A stretch of DNA of 64,000 nt from Phycisphaerales bacterium (GCA_022360095.1 JAKSDK010000668.1:124001-188000); one strand, 5' to 3'; shown: positions 45,922 through 55,828, counted from the first letter of the stretch. Made by a program: numbers and translations. The notes: a model not told the origin generated them from the letters alone.

Positions 45922-46356
45922 TCAAGTCAGCAACACAATCGTTCGGAGATGGAGAATATCGTCCTGGTTACCGGGAGAACGTGGTGGACGCTTTGGAGGT
46001 GGAACAGCCGGAGACTCGCCCTCACGCGAGGAAGTCATGGCCGCGAGCGGCCCGATCACCTTGCTTTCCGCCAAGCGACGATCGTTACGCCGCTGTGTGC
46101 GCATGACGGCGATGGCCTCCGATGCGTCATGCCCGACAGTGACTTCGTGATGGTCATCATCTTCTTCTGGAAATCCGTGCCCCTCGTTGCCGCGATGGCG
46201 GTGCCAATGCGTGTGTGTGTGACCATGATGAGAATGCTGGTGCGCGTGATAGTAGCCCGTCTCGTGGCGCGCACTGGAGGACGGCCTATGAAGACCGTTG
46301 AGCGCACCCGTGAGAGACACGAGCGAGACGAGGCACATAACACGAGGAAAGACCAT
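45922..46356 (-). CDS. Exported histidine-rich protein at the head of the efflux operon
   Basis: This 144-residue protein is read from ATG 46356, which starts a signal-like stretch (MVFPRVMCLVSLVSLTGALNG). Residues ~38-70 are strikingly histidine-rich (for example YYHAHQHSHHGHTHTHWHRHRG), followed by 'EEDDDHHEVTVGHD'. Such segments bind Ni, Co, Zn or Cu. The C-terminal half is basic and Pro-rich. The frame is open further upstream to 46602, but that extension has no signal or ribosome-binding site. No Shine-Dalgarno precedes 46356, and a -10-like box lies just upstream, so the mRNA may be leaderless. It starts 75 bp before the adaptor gene and probably buffers or senses the metal. Confidence 0.7.
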   Translation of the reverse strand: MVFPRVMCLVSLVSLTGALNGLHRPSSSARHETGYYHAHQHSHHGHTHTHWHRHRGNEGHGFPEEDDDHHEVTVGHDASEAIAVMRTQRRNDRRLAESKVIGPLAAMTSSREGESPAVPPPKRPPRSPGNQDDILHLRTIVLLT

Positions 46357-46368
46357 ACTTATAGTATA
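46355..46368 (-). promoter_or_regulatory. -10-like box and inverted repeat over the start of the His-rich gene
   Basis: On the minus strand TATACT (46368-46363) ends 6 nt before the ATG at 46356, which would put the transcription start at or next to the start codon. ATACT-tat-AGTAT (46355-46367) is a perfect inverted repeat overlapping both, so a repressor could sit there. No good -35 is visible. TATAAT also occurs on the plus strand (46365-46370). Confidence 0.4.
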
Positions 46369-46762
46369 ATCGCAATTTGGCCATAGATCACACGCACGGG
46401 CCGGTATTCCGCAAAAGACAGAAACTCGCGCGCCAGTGCCCCGTCCGATACATCCACCTTTCCGGCTTCCGGCTTTCGCACGCAGCGGCGTTTGGACCGG
46501 CCTGCATCCACCGGGAAGTCGATCACTTGCGGCCAGCCCGGACAATCCGCGCAACTCTAATCTTGACAGGCACTTCTGAGTTGTCCTGAGAATGTCGCCC
46601 ATTTTAGGTCCTCAGACTTGGAAATCCGCAGACCAACGCCAACCCCATGCGGCCAGACATGCGCTCGTCGTGAATCCGCCGACACCAAGAAAAACGTGAA
46701 TGTCAGCAACGACTGTCGCATAGAGCTTGGTGACAAAACTACGGCTCGTAGGAGATCTGACG
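46369..46762. other. Divergent intergenic region
   Basis: This 394-bp region lies between the metal operon (minus) and the thrombospondin-3-repeat gene (plus). It must contain a plus-strand promoter. I see no gene and no confident box pair. AGGAG precedes the plus-strand ATG at 46763. Confidence 0.4.
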
Positions 46763-48496
46763 ATGGTACGAAATTCACTGCCCCGCCTGTTATCACTGGC
46801 ATTTTTCTTCATCGGCGCAGGTGCGCTGCTTGGAACGGGATGTCCCGCGGAAATGCCGCCTGACGGATTGCCTGTCGCTGATACGGACAAGGACGGCGTT
46901 GAAGATCGAAACGACAACTGCGTGCGCGACGCCAATGAAGATCAGGCGGATGCGGATGGCGATGGGATCGGCGACGCGTGTGATAATTGCCCTGATGACG
47001 ACAACAAGGAACAAACCGATGCTGACGGCGACGGCGTTGGCGATGTTTGTGATCTCTGCGAGGGAGATGACACGAGCGGTGACAGCGACGGCGACGGCAC
47101 ATGCGATCGCAATGACGAATGCCCGAACGATCCGGACAAACTCCGCCCGGGTCCCTGCGGCTGTGGCAATCCGGATGACGATCGCGACGTTGACGGCACG
47201 CCGGATTGTCTCGACGATTGTCCCGACGATCCGAGCAAGTTGGAGCCCGGCGCGTGCGGGTGTGGCAATCCGGACACAGACTCCGATCGCGACGGCACGC
47301 CGGATTGCCTGGACAACTGTCCGAACCAACCCAACGAGGATCAGGCGGACACCGACGATGACGGCATTGGCGACACATGCGACAACTGTCCCAAAAACGA
47401 AAACGCCGACCAGGCGGATTTCGACGGCGACACCATTGGGGATGCCTGCGACCGGTGCCCCAGCGCGGATGACCGGGTGGATGACAATGGTGATCGGGTT
47501 CCCGATTGTCTGGTGATCGCGGTGAAGATCATCCGCAACGAGCCACGGGGAGATGTTGAGCCAATCCCTGATTTCAATTTCGAACTGACCGACGGCACCG
47601 GCCACGTCTGGGATATTCAGGCGGACGGCCAAGTGTTCGACGGTTCGAACCCAACGTCCGGCACGGACGATGCATTTGACCGGGCCGTCAGACTCGTGAT
47701 CGATATCACCCAGTTTCAACCGGAGGCGAACGGCCAACTCGAGGACGGCCGCGAAGTCGTGCTCGGCCCCGCGGCCATGAGCGGACTTGACGTCACGCGG
47801 AAAATCTTTGTATCGCCGACACGGGGCTTCGCGCGATGGCTGGACATCCTCGAGAACAACAGCGGCAACCCAATCCGGGTGCCCGCCAAAATCCGTGGAA
47901 ACCTCGGATCGGAAGAAACGGTGGATGGCGTTCTGGACTCGTCGGATGGGGATCTCTTCTTAAACAACGGCGATACATGGTGGGTCAACTGCATGGACGC
48001 ACAGCTCAGCGATCCATGTGTCGGCTCTTTTTTCTGTGGAACGGTTGTCACACCCTCAAAGAGAAACGACTCGTTCGAACACGACTATGGTGAACTTGTG
48101 ATCCCGGGCGGACGGCGAATCATCCTGGCCACGTTCATGGCGATGGGCGTTTCAGATCCCGCGGTCGGCGTGCCGGCGATGGCGGAACTCATGGGAGAGC
48201 TTGAAGCGTTTCCGATTGTCGATCAGGCCTTCCTGCAAGGGATGACGAGTGCGGAACTGGACGACACTTTGGGCTTCGGCGGCTCCGTCGCCGTGGCAGG
48301 ACGCCCGGGCTCGGTCGAAAGCGGCGCGATCCTGCTCATCACCAACACGAACAACGGCGCTGAGAAGAAAATCGCCGCCGAACAAGACGGGTCCTGGCAA
48401 ACGGCGATCGTCGGCAACGTCGGAGACTTGATCACCTTCGTGGCCGATGACGGCACCTCCGGTGAAGTCACCGTCATCGGCGGTTTTGATCGGTAG
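46763..48496 (+). CDS. Secreted thrombospondin type 3 repeat (Ca-binding) lipoprotein
   Basis: This 577-residue protein starts at ATG 46763 (AGGAG 8 nt upstream). The signal peptide ends at LLGTGC, a lipobox. Residues ~30-255 are tandem thrombospondin-3-like repeats with DxDxDGxxD loops and paired cysteines ('ADADGDGIGDACDNCPDD', 'TDTDDDGIGDTCDNCP' style). They bind calcium and stiffen surface proteins. The middle ~320 residues form a beta-rich domain. The last ~80 residues include 'GGSVAVAGRPGSVESGAILLITNTNNG' and 'VTFVADDGTSGEVTV'-like strands, as in exported adhesin domains. DNA repeats in the first third come from the protein repeats. It is followed by a kinase gene 72 bp later. Confidence 0.87.
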   Translation: MVRNSLPRLLSLAFFFIGAGALLGTGCPAEMPPDGLPVADTDKDGVEDRNDNCVRDANEDQADADGDGIGDACDNCPDDDNKEQTDADGDGVGDVCDLCEGDDTSGDSDGDGTCDRNDECPNDPDKLRPGPCGCGNPDDDRDVDGTPDCLDDCPDDPSKLEPGACGCGNPDTDSDRDGTPDCLDNCPNQPNEDQADTDDDGIGDTCDNCPKNENADQADFDGDTIGDACDRCPSADDRVDDNGDRVPDCLVIAVKIIRNEPRGDVEPIPDFNFELTDGTGHVWDIQADGQVFDGSNPTSGTDDAFDRAVRLVIDITQFQPEANGQLEDGREVVLGPAAMSGLDVTRKIFVSPTRGFARWLDILENNSGNPIRVPAKIRGNLGSEETVDGVLDSSDGDLFLNNGDTWWVNCMDAQLSDPCVGSFFCGTVVTPSKRNDSFEHDYGELVIPGGRRIILATFMAMGVSDPAVGVPAMAELMGELEAFPIVDQAFLQGMTSAELDDTLGFGGSVAVAGRPGSVESGAILLITNTNNGAEKKIAAEQDGSWQTAIVGNVGDLITFVADDGTSGEVTVIGGFDR

Positions 48497-48568
48497 CAAG
48501 GACCGGCATTCGCTTTGACACGTACGCGCGAGGGCAATGATCCGCTTGGTTTTCCATCGACGCATCAA

Positions 48569-51316
48569 ATGGACGCAACGCAGCAAGACGTGAAGGATCT
48601 GTTTCTACAGGCCATGGACGTGCCCGACGGTGATCGTGCAGCGTTCATTGACGGCGCCTGCGGTCAGGATCGAGCACTCCGCGGGCAGTTGGAGGAGCTT
48701 CTGGAAACGTACGAGCAGGCGCAAGGATTCCTCACGTCGCCGACCATCAAACTCACTGACGAGAACCGAGAAGCAGGCGCCGGGCTGAGTCTTTCACCCG
48801 GAACAAGGATCGGCCCTTATGAAGTCGTCACGATGCTCGGGGAAGGTGGATTCGGGGAAGTTTATGAGGCGCGTCAGTTTGAGCCGGTGCGCCGCAGGGT
48901 CGCCCTCAAAGCCATTAAGCTCGGCATGGATACGCGCGAGGTCATCGCACGATTCGAGGCTGAGCGCCAGGCACTGGCCATGATGGATCACCCGAATATC
49001 GCCGTTGTGTTCGACGCCGGCGCGACGAAAGCCGGAAGGCCCTACTTCGTCATGGAGCTCGTGCAGGGTTTGCCGATTACGCAATATTGTGACGAGAAGA
49101 AAATGACGGTTCGAGAGCGCCTTCTACTATTCATGAAAGTGTGCCGAGCGGTTCAGCATGCGCATCAGAAAGGCATCATCCACCGCGATCTCAAGCCGTC
49201 CAACGTTCTCGTCACGACCACCGACGAAAAACCATTGCCCAAGGTCATCGATTTCGGCATCGCCAAGGCGGTTGAAAAGCGAGCGTTTGGGATCACGCTG
49301 ATGACTCGTGCGGGCCAATTTGTCGGCACGCCGGCCTATGTAAGCCCCGAACAAGTGGGCACGGCGCAATTCGATACCGACACTCGCAGCGACGTGTATT
49401 CGCTGGGCGTTCTGCTCTACGAACTCCTGACCGGTGTGACTCCGCTCGATTCAAACCGACTGCGAAAATCGTCGTTGTCGGAATTGGAGCGCGTGATTCG
49501 CGAACATGTGCCGCGGCCGCCCTCACGACGTCTGCAGACCATGAAGGAGCGTTTGCCGGAAGTCGCCGGACACCGACGAACCAACGGCCCCAATCTTCTT
49601 CGGTTGGTCGACGGGGATCTTGATTGGATCGTCATGAAATCGTTAGAGAAAGATCGCTCGCGACGATATCCCACGGCCAACGCACTGGCCGCCGACATCG
49701 AGCGCTATTTGACGGACCAACCCGTCGAGGCCTGTCCACCCGGTGCTGCCTATCGCTTTCGCAAGTTCGCCAGGCGATATCGTGCCTCACTCGCGCTATC
49801 GACGGTCGCCGTCGTGGTCCTTATCGCTCTTGTGAGCCTCAGTGTTGCTTCGGCCGTTCGCGCGCGCCGGGCTGAAAAACTCGCTTCGGCCGAAGCCCGA
49901 AGTGCCCGAAGAGAACTGGATAAGACCGTAGCGATCGGCCGTTTCGTACGAGGCATGCTCTCAGGACTCCATCCGGCGGTCGCCCAGGGCGCGGATCGCA
50001 CGCTTCTCCGCGGCATCCTTGAACAGGCTGCTCGCCGAGCAGGCGACGAATTGGCAAATCAGCCTGAGGTCGAGGCGTCCATTCGCGATCTGATTGGCGC
50101 AACGTATTTCAAGATTGGCGACTATGATACCGCTGAGTCTCAGTTCCTGCGTCAGCTTCACGTGGCGAAGACGCATCTGGGCCCCGATCACACCGAAACA
50201 CTCAATGCAATCAAAAACCTGGGCGCTGTCTATCAGAAACAAAGCCGCTACGGGGAAGCCGAACCACTGCTCCGTTCACTTGCCGAGAGGACGAAATCCG
50301 TTCTCGGCGAAAACCATGACGACCATCTCGAAGCCATAAATATGCTCGCCGTTGTTCGTGAAGGACTTGGAGACTACGAGCGAGCCGCGGAGATCTTGGA
50401 AGACCTTTGGGAGACCCGGAAGCGAAAAAACGGACCGGCTGGCGGCGAAACGCTCCTCGTGATGAACAACCTGGCCAGTGTCTATCACAATCAGGACAAG
50501 CTCGAACAGGCGGCGGCCATCTATGAAGAAGTGCTGGCGGCCCAGGAGCAGTCGCTCGGCGACCATCATCCGCGTACGCTTGTGTCAATGAATAATCTCG
50601 CCAATGTGTACAAGGACCAGAACCGTGTCGAAACCGCCGAACGCCTGTTCGTTCGGGCGCTGCATATCAAAGGGCGGATCTTGTCCGAAAACCATCCCAG
50701 CATTGCGGCGACGCAGAACAACCTCGGCCTCTTGTATAAAAGTTGTGGCCGCCTTGATGAGGCGGAAGATTACATCACCCGAGCACTCCATACGTGCCTG
50801 ACGGCCTTCGGAGAAGATCATGCCAAAACGATCGCACTGCGCAACAGCCTGGCTCGTTTGTACCGCAAACAGGAGCGATCCGAAGATGCCCTGCCGTTAC
50901 TGCAATCGGCCCTCAAATCGGCCCGGAAAGTGCTCGGCGACCGGCATCCTTACACCCTCGGAATACTCACGGAACTTGCGACGAGTTTGAACGAACTCGA
51001 TCGCTGGACTCATGCCGAGCGTTATGCTCGTGAAGCGGAGAGGATGTCGCGAGCAATGTATGGACAGGATGATTGGCGATATGGCTACCAGATCTTGACA
51101 CTAGGCGCCAGTCTCCGAGGGCAAGACCGTTATTCGGAGGCGGAGCCTCTCTTGTTACAAGCCCATCTGTTGCTCCAAGAACACCACGGTTCGGCCCATC
51201 CGCGGACCCTGCAAGCCGTGGAGGAAATCGCCGGCATGTACGAAGCCTTGGGCGAGTCGAACTCTGCCGCGGACTGGCGAAAGCGACTCAACGATGCGCG
51301 CTCCTACAACGAGTGA
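48569..51316 (+). CDS. Ser/Thr protein kinase with TPR array
   Basis: This protein of about 915 residues is read from ATG 48569. A TTG at 48515 is possible. Kinase domain ~82-420: GEGGFGEVYEA, Lys114, catalytic Asp207 (HRDLKPSN), DFG 228-230. One membrane helix lies at ~415-435. TPR repeats run from ~530 to ~890 with the recurring 'NNLASVYHNQDKLEQAAAIYEE' and 'MNNLANVYKDQNRVETAERLF' pattern. The N-terminal ~70 residues match those of the other TPR kinase (29361-31973) in register, so the two are close paralogues. No sigma gene is adjacent, and two PEP-CTERM genes follow downstream. Confidence 0.92.
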   Translation: MDATQQDVKDLFLQAMDVPDGDRAAFIDGACGQDRALRGQLEELLETYEQAQGFLTSPTIKLTDENREAGAGLSLSPGTRIGPYEVVTMLGEGGFGEVYEARQFEPVRRRVALKAIKLGMDTREVIARFEAERQALAMMDHPNIAVVFDAGATKAGRPYFVMELVQGLPITQYCDEKKMTVRERLLLFMKVCRAVQHAHQKGIIHRDLKPSNVLVTTTDEKPLPKVIDFGIAKAVEKRAFGITLMTRAGQFVGTPAYVSPEQVGTAQFDTDTRSDVYSLGVLLYELLTGVTPLDSNRLRKSSLSELERVIREHVPRPPSRRLQTMKERLPEVAGHRRTNGPNLLRLVDGDLDWIVMKSLEKDRSRRYPTANALAADIERYLTDQPVEACPPGAAYRFRKFARRYRASLALSTVAVVVLIALVSLSVASAVRARRAEKLASAEARSARRELDKTVAIGRFVRGMLSGLHPAVAQGADRTLLRGILEQAARRAGDELANQPEVEASIRDLIGATYFKIGDYDTAESQFLRQLHVAKTHLGPDHTETLNAIKNLGAVYQKQSRYGEAEPLLRSLAERTKSVLGENHDDHLEAINMLAVVREGLGDYERAAEILEDLWETRKRKNGPAGGETLLVMNNLASVYHNQDKLEQAAAIYEEVLAAQEQSLGDHHPRTLVSMNNLANVYKDQNRVETAERLFVRALHIKGRILSENHPSIAATQNNLGLLYKSCGRLDEAEDYITRALHTCLTAFGEDHAKTIALRNSLARLYRKQERSEDALPLLQSALKSARKVLGDRHPYTLGILTELATSLNELDRWTHAERYAREAERMSRAMYGQDDWRYGYQILTLGASLRGQDRYSEAEPLLLQAHLLLQEHHGSAHPRTLQAVEEIAGMYEALGESNSAADWRKRLNDARSYNE

Positions 51317-51592
51317 GCAGAGAAGTCTCTCCAGTCCAATAACATCCACTTTCTCCATCTGACAAAAACTACGGATAGATAAGCGTCGGCGATTCGTATT
51401 ACCCGATGGGGAATAACTCTACATTGTTTGTATCGTCATCGGTGGACGTTGCGACATCTGACGGCGACTTACGATGATGGTTACCGGCACGAGTGAATCA
51501 GGCAAACAGGGTCCGTCCGGACGGCCCCATGTCGTGACATCGTGCGAAAAGCAATCGTTTTCTCACAACGCAACTGGAGGAGGTTCTGGAAG

Positions 51593-52273
51593 ATGAAGTT
51601 GATTCCAATGATGAAATCCGTGCATTTCTGGATGGCCGTCGGGTGCGCGGTCTTTTGGTGCACGACGACGTCACATGCTGCGTTGCAAACGCAGGTGTTT
51701 CCCTTCGATTATGCCGGCGGTCCGTTTCCGGAATTCACGATCGATAAGTTCGACTCGATGGGAGGGACGCGTACGCTCACAGGTGTCACCATCGAACTCG
51801 ACGGAACCACCAGTCTCGATGTGCAGGCCGAAAATTTCTCCAACGCACCCGTGACCGACTGGTTTGTGGACTTCGCCGTTTTCCCGCGACTCGAAATACT
51901 CGACGCCAAGAAAACCAGCTTTCCGCTCGGCACGGCCGGCTTTCCACATTTTGAAGCCGATTTCGCCCCAAGCGACGGCATCGAAGGCAGCGGCGACGAC
52001 TTTGTGCAGTTTCCAACGGCCGTCGCCGACATTCACGCGGACATTGAAGTGTTTCCGGCAGATTTTCCAATCTTCCAAGGCGGCGGCTCCTCACCGGCGC
52101 TCCTCACCCTGCCGTTTAGCATTGCAATTCCGCCCGGCCCGATCGGCTTCGACTTCAGTCGGCGCGACGTAGGAACCGTATCGCTCACCTACGAGTACGT
52201 ACCTGAGCCATCGACATTCGCCTTACTAACACTTGGCGGCGTGCTCATCACGCGGCGCCGGCGCGGTCTCTAA
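51593..52273 (+). CDS. PEP-CTERM exported protein (choice-of-anchor E type), copy 1
   Basis: This 226-residue protein is read from ATG 51593 (GGAGGAGG upstream). The signal peptide ends near 'TSHAALQTQ'. The body has 'FTIDKFDSMGGTRTLTGVTIELDG', which I associate with the choice-of-anchor E domain. The C-terminus is a PEP-CTERM anchor: 'VPEPSTFALLTLGGVLITRRRR', with the PEP motif, a hydrophobic stretch and a basic end. Exosortase would cleave at the motif for export to the surface or biofilm matrix; no exosortase is in this window. It is a tandem paralogue of the next gene. Confidence 0.9.
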   Translation: MKLIPMMKSVHFWMAVGCAVFWCTTTSHAALQTQVFPFDYAGGPFPEFTIDKFDSMGGTRTLTGVTIELDGTTSLDVQAENFSNAPVTDWFVDFAVFPRLEILDAKKTSFPLGTAGFPHFEADFAPSDGIEGSGDDFVQFPTAVADIHADIEVFPADFPIFQGGGSSPALLTLPFSIAIPPGPIGFDFSRRDVGTVSLTYEYVPEPSTFALLTLGGVLITRRRRGL

Positions 52274-52329
52274 TAATTTCAATCACATGTTGCTCTGATA
52301 GAAAATCAGAAACCAGGAGGATAAATCCG

Positions 52330-53025
52330 ATGTTGAAATTCAACGACTACAAATATGCCTGTCTTTTGACCTTCGCCGGAATTCTTATCATGCTTGCAGG
52401 TGCGCCGGCACAAGCGGGCATCCAAACCCAGGTGATACCGTTTAGCCACGACGAAGGCGAAGGCTTTCCCTTTTTCACGATCGACTACTTCGACACCATG
52501 GGCGGCGCAAGAACTCTGACCGGCGTCACGATCGATCTTGCCGCGACATCCACGCTCGAAGTCACAACCGAAAACCTCGGCAACCAGCCGATCAACAACT
52601 GGAACTTTAACTTCGGTGTACTGCCGTCCATGGAAATCCTCGACTTCAAAAAACTCGCGTTTTTCTTTGATCCAGTCGATTATCCAACCGTCGTTCTGAA
52701 CCTCGCCCCCAACGACGGCACGCCCGGAAGCGGTCCTGACTTCGCGCTGATCCCGGAACGAACCGTCGACATCATGGATACCATCAATGTCGGCCCCGGC
52801 GACGTCCCCAGCTTCATCGGCAGCGGCTCGGTCGACGCATTTCTCGGATTGCCGTTTCTCTTTCCTTTTCCGCCGGGTCCCACGGATACAAACTGGATCC
52901 GTAACGAGACCGGCACGCTCACGGTCACTTATGAATACGTGCCCGAGCCTTCCAGTTTGGCTTTGATGTGCGTTTGCGGTGCGTTCATCTGTGGGCGCCG
53001 CCGGCGCGCCCAACGCCTCGGATGA
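52330..53025 (+). CDS. PEP-CTERM exported protein (choice-of-anchor E type), copy 2
   Basis: This 231-residue paralogue of the preceding gene shares 'TMGGARTLTGVTIDL' and a similar body. It ends 'VPEPSSLALMCVCGAFICGRRRR', the PEP-CTERM sorting signal. The signal peptide ends near 'APAQAGIQTQ'. CAGGAGG lies upstream of the ATG. The gap to copy 1 is 56 bp, so the pair is probably one transcript. The function of the anchored domain is unknown; it looks like a beta-sandwich. Confidence 0.9.
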   Translation: MLKFNDYKYACLLTFAGILIMLAGAPAQAGIQTQVIPFSHDEGEGFPFFTIDYFDTMGGARTLTGVTIDLAATSTLEVTTENLGNQPINNWNFNFGVLPSMEILDFKKLAFFFDPVDYPTVVLNLAPNDGTPGSGPDFALIPERTVDIMDTINVGPGDVPSFIGSGSVDAFLGLPFLFPFPPGPTDTNWIRNETGTLTVTYEYVPEPSSLALMCVCGAFICGRRRRAQRLG

Positions 53026-53054
53026 GACTCTGGAGGATGGGCGATAACGGTCAT

Positions 53055-55673
53055 CTACGGCTTCGGCTTTGAGGCCGATGCTTCGCACAACGACCTGATA
53101 CGCTCAGCATCCTCTACCTGACCGGAGCGTTTATAGAAATCTGCCAGCATGCGAGTCACTTCCTGGGCGAGCGCTTTTTGATCATGGTTTGACCGCTTGA
53201 AAAAATCCGGCAAGGCCGAGCCGATGACACAGAACTTGCTGTACAACGCATCGGCATGCTCGACTTCACCGGCGTTGATCAGGGCCCGTGTGCACCGCAG
53301 CCAAGTCGTCGGCGCCTCGGTCCCGAAGCGGTCCGGCAATGCTCGATTCGCTGGAAACAGGACGCGCGTGATCGCAAGCAAAGCCGCCCCGTCACGACGA
53401 AAGGCGTACACATCGACCAGCAATCCGCCCAGTCTGCGCGTGACGTCATGATCATCGCCGAGATGCTTTCGCGCGTCGGACCAACCGGTTTCAAGCAATG
53501 TCAGCGCGTCGCCGTCATCATCGCACGCCGTCATACACAAAAATTGTGCAATGACCGCTCGGTAGTAGAAATGATTTCCCAATCCAAGCGCGGCCGCTCG
53601 ATAGCGGCGGGCGTCATCCATCATCGTGACGGCCTCGGCACAACGCCCCGATACCTGGAGCACTTGTCCCAGTCGAAGCATTGTCGAGCAGGTGTGCGGA
53701 TGATCGATGCCGAAACGCCTCTGACGATACGCAAGCGCTTCTCGCAAAATCGCCTCTGCCTCAGCGAGTCCGCCTTGCAATAAGAGGACTTCGCCGAGAA
53801 TGGATTGCGCCTCCGACAACATCGGATTCGTCCGGTCGGCATACGAAGCGATCACTTCTCGCAAAATCGATTCCGCCTCGGAGAGATCGCGCAGTTCGAG
53901 GCATAGATACGCCAGTCCGATTGCCGCGTTGCGCGTCAGTTCATGCTCCGAACCCAGCGTTTGCAGGAGCACCTCATACGACTGCGACGTGATCTCGCGC
54001 GATTCTGCGAGCCGTCCTACTTCCTTGAGCACCGAAGCGCGCGCGTATCGGATTCGTGCCGTCATCGAATCGCGTGCGCCGAGTGATTCCATAGACTTGC
54101 GCTCAGCCTCTTCAAGAATGCGCAGCGCATCCTCGACTCGGCCTGCTTCGTTAAGCACACCGCCGAGTTCCTTCATCAATTGAAGAATCTCAACGATCGA
54201 CATGTCCCCGTCCTCGCGCGTCATTGTCAATGCCTGTTCGAAATGGTGCGCCGCGGTGTCAAAGTCCCCCACGCCCTGATACCCGCTGCCCAGCGCCAAA
54301 TGCATCCCGGCTTGTACTTTGAGCGAGCTTGGAGGCATCTGCGCAAGTCTGTCCGCCGCCTCGTTGAGCACGTCTACAACCCTCACATCCGGGCCTTGTC
54401 GACCGTAACCCGGCGCGGCAAGCACATTCATGAGGAACGAAGCCACCTCGCGCGCCATCGCCTCGTTCGTAACGGCCCTGTCGGCTTCGACAATCGCACG
54501 CTCACGCGCCCGATCGGCTTCGACGGTCTTCCAGGCCATTCCCGCGACACCAAGAACCAGCGCGGCAAACGCCAGTGCTATTCCGAATGCAAGCCCCTTG
54601 TGTCGTTTGATCTGCTTACCCAGGCGGTAGGACAGACTCGACGGCTTGGCGAGGACCGGCTCTCCGTCCAAATGACGCCGCAAATCGTCCGCGAACTCCG
54701 ATACGCTGGCATAGCGACGAACCTGTTCTTTGGCCATCGCCTTCGCCGTGATCACATCGATGTCGCCTCGCAATTGCGGATTCAACGAACCCAACGGAAC
54801 CGGTTCATTCTCGATGATGATCCGTGCGGCATGTGGAAAATCGAGCTGCGTCACGTCGAAGGGCAATCGATCGCCCAGCAGACCATAGAGAATCACACCT
54901 AAAGCATAGATGTCCGCTTGTGTGCTAATGTTGTAGGGATCACCGCTCAGCTGCTCCGGACTCATATACGGAAGCGTGCCGATGACCTCGCCCACGCCCG
55001 TAAGAAGCGACGTGTGCTGCGCGTCATGGCTCAGCGCCCGAGCCAGGCCGAAATCGAGAATCTTCGCATTGCCTGCGTCGGTCGTGATAATGTTGCTGGG
55101 TTTGAGATCGCGGTGAATGACCCCCATACGATGCGCGTGGGCAACCGCGTCGCAAATTCGGAGAAAGAGGCGAATTCTCTCCGTTATGGTTAAGCCTTGC
55201 TCGCTGACATACTCTGTCACCGGCTTGCCCGCGACGTATTCCATGGCGATGTACGCCTGATCACCAAACGGTGTCGAAGCGGTCCCCGCCTCGTAAATCT
55301 GGGCGATTCCTGGGTGCTGAACCCGAGCCAGAAACTCCGCCTCCTGCAACAAGCGCCCTCTCGTCCGAGAACTCGCCAACTCGGGACGCACGATTTTGAC
55401 CGCGACGTCGCGCCGCGGGTGTTCCTGTTCGGCAAGAAAAACCGTTCCCAGCCCGCCGACGCCCAGACGCCGTTTCAGACGATACTCGGCAATCCAATCC
55501 ATCGCGGGCTGTTGATCGTGCGGGTCGCGTTCAGCCGCGCCGGTCGAAAGCCTGGCTGCGGCGTTTGGGTCCGAGTACTCTCCATCTCGGACCGGCGTAC
55601 CGTCCCCGTCCCCCGAAATGTCCGTCAAGGTGCCTTCAAGTATCCGCCGCGCACTTTCCGAATCAAGATTCAT
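53055..55673 (-). CDS. Ser/Thr protein kinase with TPR-like array, divergent from an ECF sigma gene
   Basis: This is an 872-residue protein. Kinase domain ~64-330: GVGGLGTVFLAE loop, Lys93, catalytic Asp189 in HRDLKPSN, DFG at 207-209. A membrane helix follows at ~362-385. The rest is TPR-like with 'AAHHFEQALTM', 'ALRILEEAERKSMESLGARDSMT' and 'EAILREALAYRQRRFGIDHPHTCS' units. The first ~60 residues are acidic and flexible. It is transcribed away from the ECF sigma gene at 55829, and the shared gap is 155 bp. This arrangement suggests joint control. It is less close to the other two TPR kinases. Confidence 0.92.
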   Translation of the reverse strand: MNLDSESARRILEGTLTDISGDGDGTPVRDGEYSDPNAAARLSTGAAERDPHDQQPAMDWIAEYRLKRRLGVGGLGTVFLAEQEHPRRDVAVKIVRPELASSRTRGRLLQEAEFLARVQHPGIAQIYEAGTASTPFGDQAYIAMEYVAGKPVTEYVSEQGLTITERIRLFLRICDAVAHAHRMGVIHRDLKPSNIITTDAGNAKILDFGLARALSHDAQHTSLLTGVGEVIGTLPYMSPEQLSGDPYNISTQADIYALGVILYGLLGDRLPFDVTQLDFPHAARIIIENEPVPLGSLNPQLRGDIDVITAKAMAKEQVRRYASVSEFADDLRRHLDGEPVLAKPSSLSYRLGKQIKRHKGLAFGIALAFAALVLGVAGMAWKTVEADRARERAIVEADRAVTNEAMAREVASFLMNVLAAPGYGRQGPDVRVVDVLNEAADRLAQMPPSSLKVQAGMHLALGSGYQGVGDFDTAAHHFEQALTMTREDGDMSIVEILQLMKELGGVLNEAGRVEDALRILEEAERKSMESLGARDSMTARIRYARASVLKEVGRLAESREITSQSYEVLLQTLGSEHELTRNAAIGLAYLCLELRDLSEAESILREVIASYADRTNPMLSEAQSILGEVLLLQGGLAEAEAILREALAYRQRRFGIDHPHTCSTMLRLGQVLQVSGRCAEAVTMMDDARRYRAAALGLGNHFYYRAVIAQFLCMTACDDDGDALTLLETGWSDARKHLGDDHDVTRRLGGLLVDVYAFRRDGAALLAITRVLFPANRALPDRFGTEAPTTWLRCTRALINAGEVEHADALYSKFCVIGSALPDFFKRSNHDQKALAQEVTRMLADFYKRSGQVEDAERIRSLCEASASKPKP

Positions 55674-55828
55674 GCGATAATCCTTGTACGGGATAGAGAT
55701 TCCATTCTAATATACGAGGAAAGTCACAAGAATCATCTGCCGTCGTTGATTTGGGCCGAGGATGCCCAACAGTTGGTTTTGCACGACGGAAGCCCTGTCG
55801 TCGAAGACCGTAACCCGTCGGTACTGCT

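Noticed and set aside
45922-46602. A longer version of the His-rich protein starting near 46602
   Set aside because: The extra ~82 residues have no signal, no ribosome-binding site and are Cys/Arg-rich without family support; the signal-like start at 46356 is better.
46880-47470. Repeated GAC/GGC-rich DNA that could be mistaken for a CRISPR-like or satellite array
   Set aside because: The repeats are in frame and encode Ca-binding protein repeats; there are no constant repeats with unique spacers.
46793-47737. A long minus-strand frame opposite the thrombospondin-3-repeat gene
   Set aside because: It arises from the repetitive Asp/Gly codons of the real gene and contains only low-complexity Val/Ile/Arg text.
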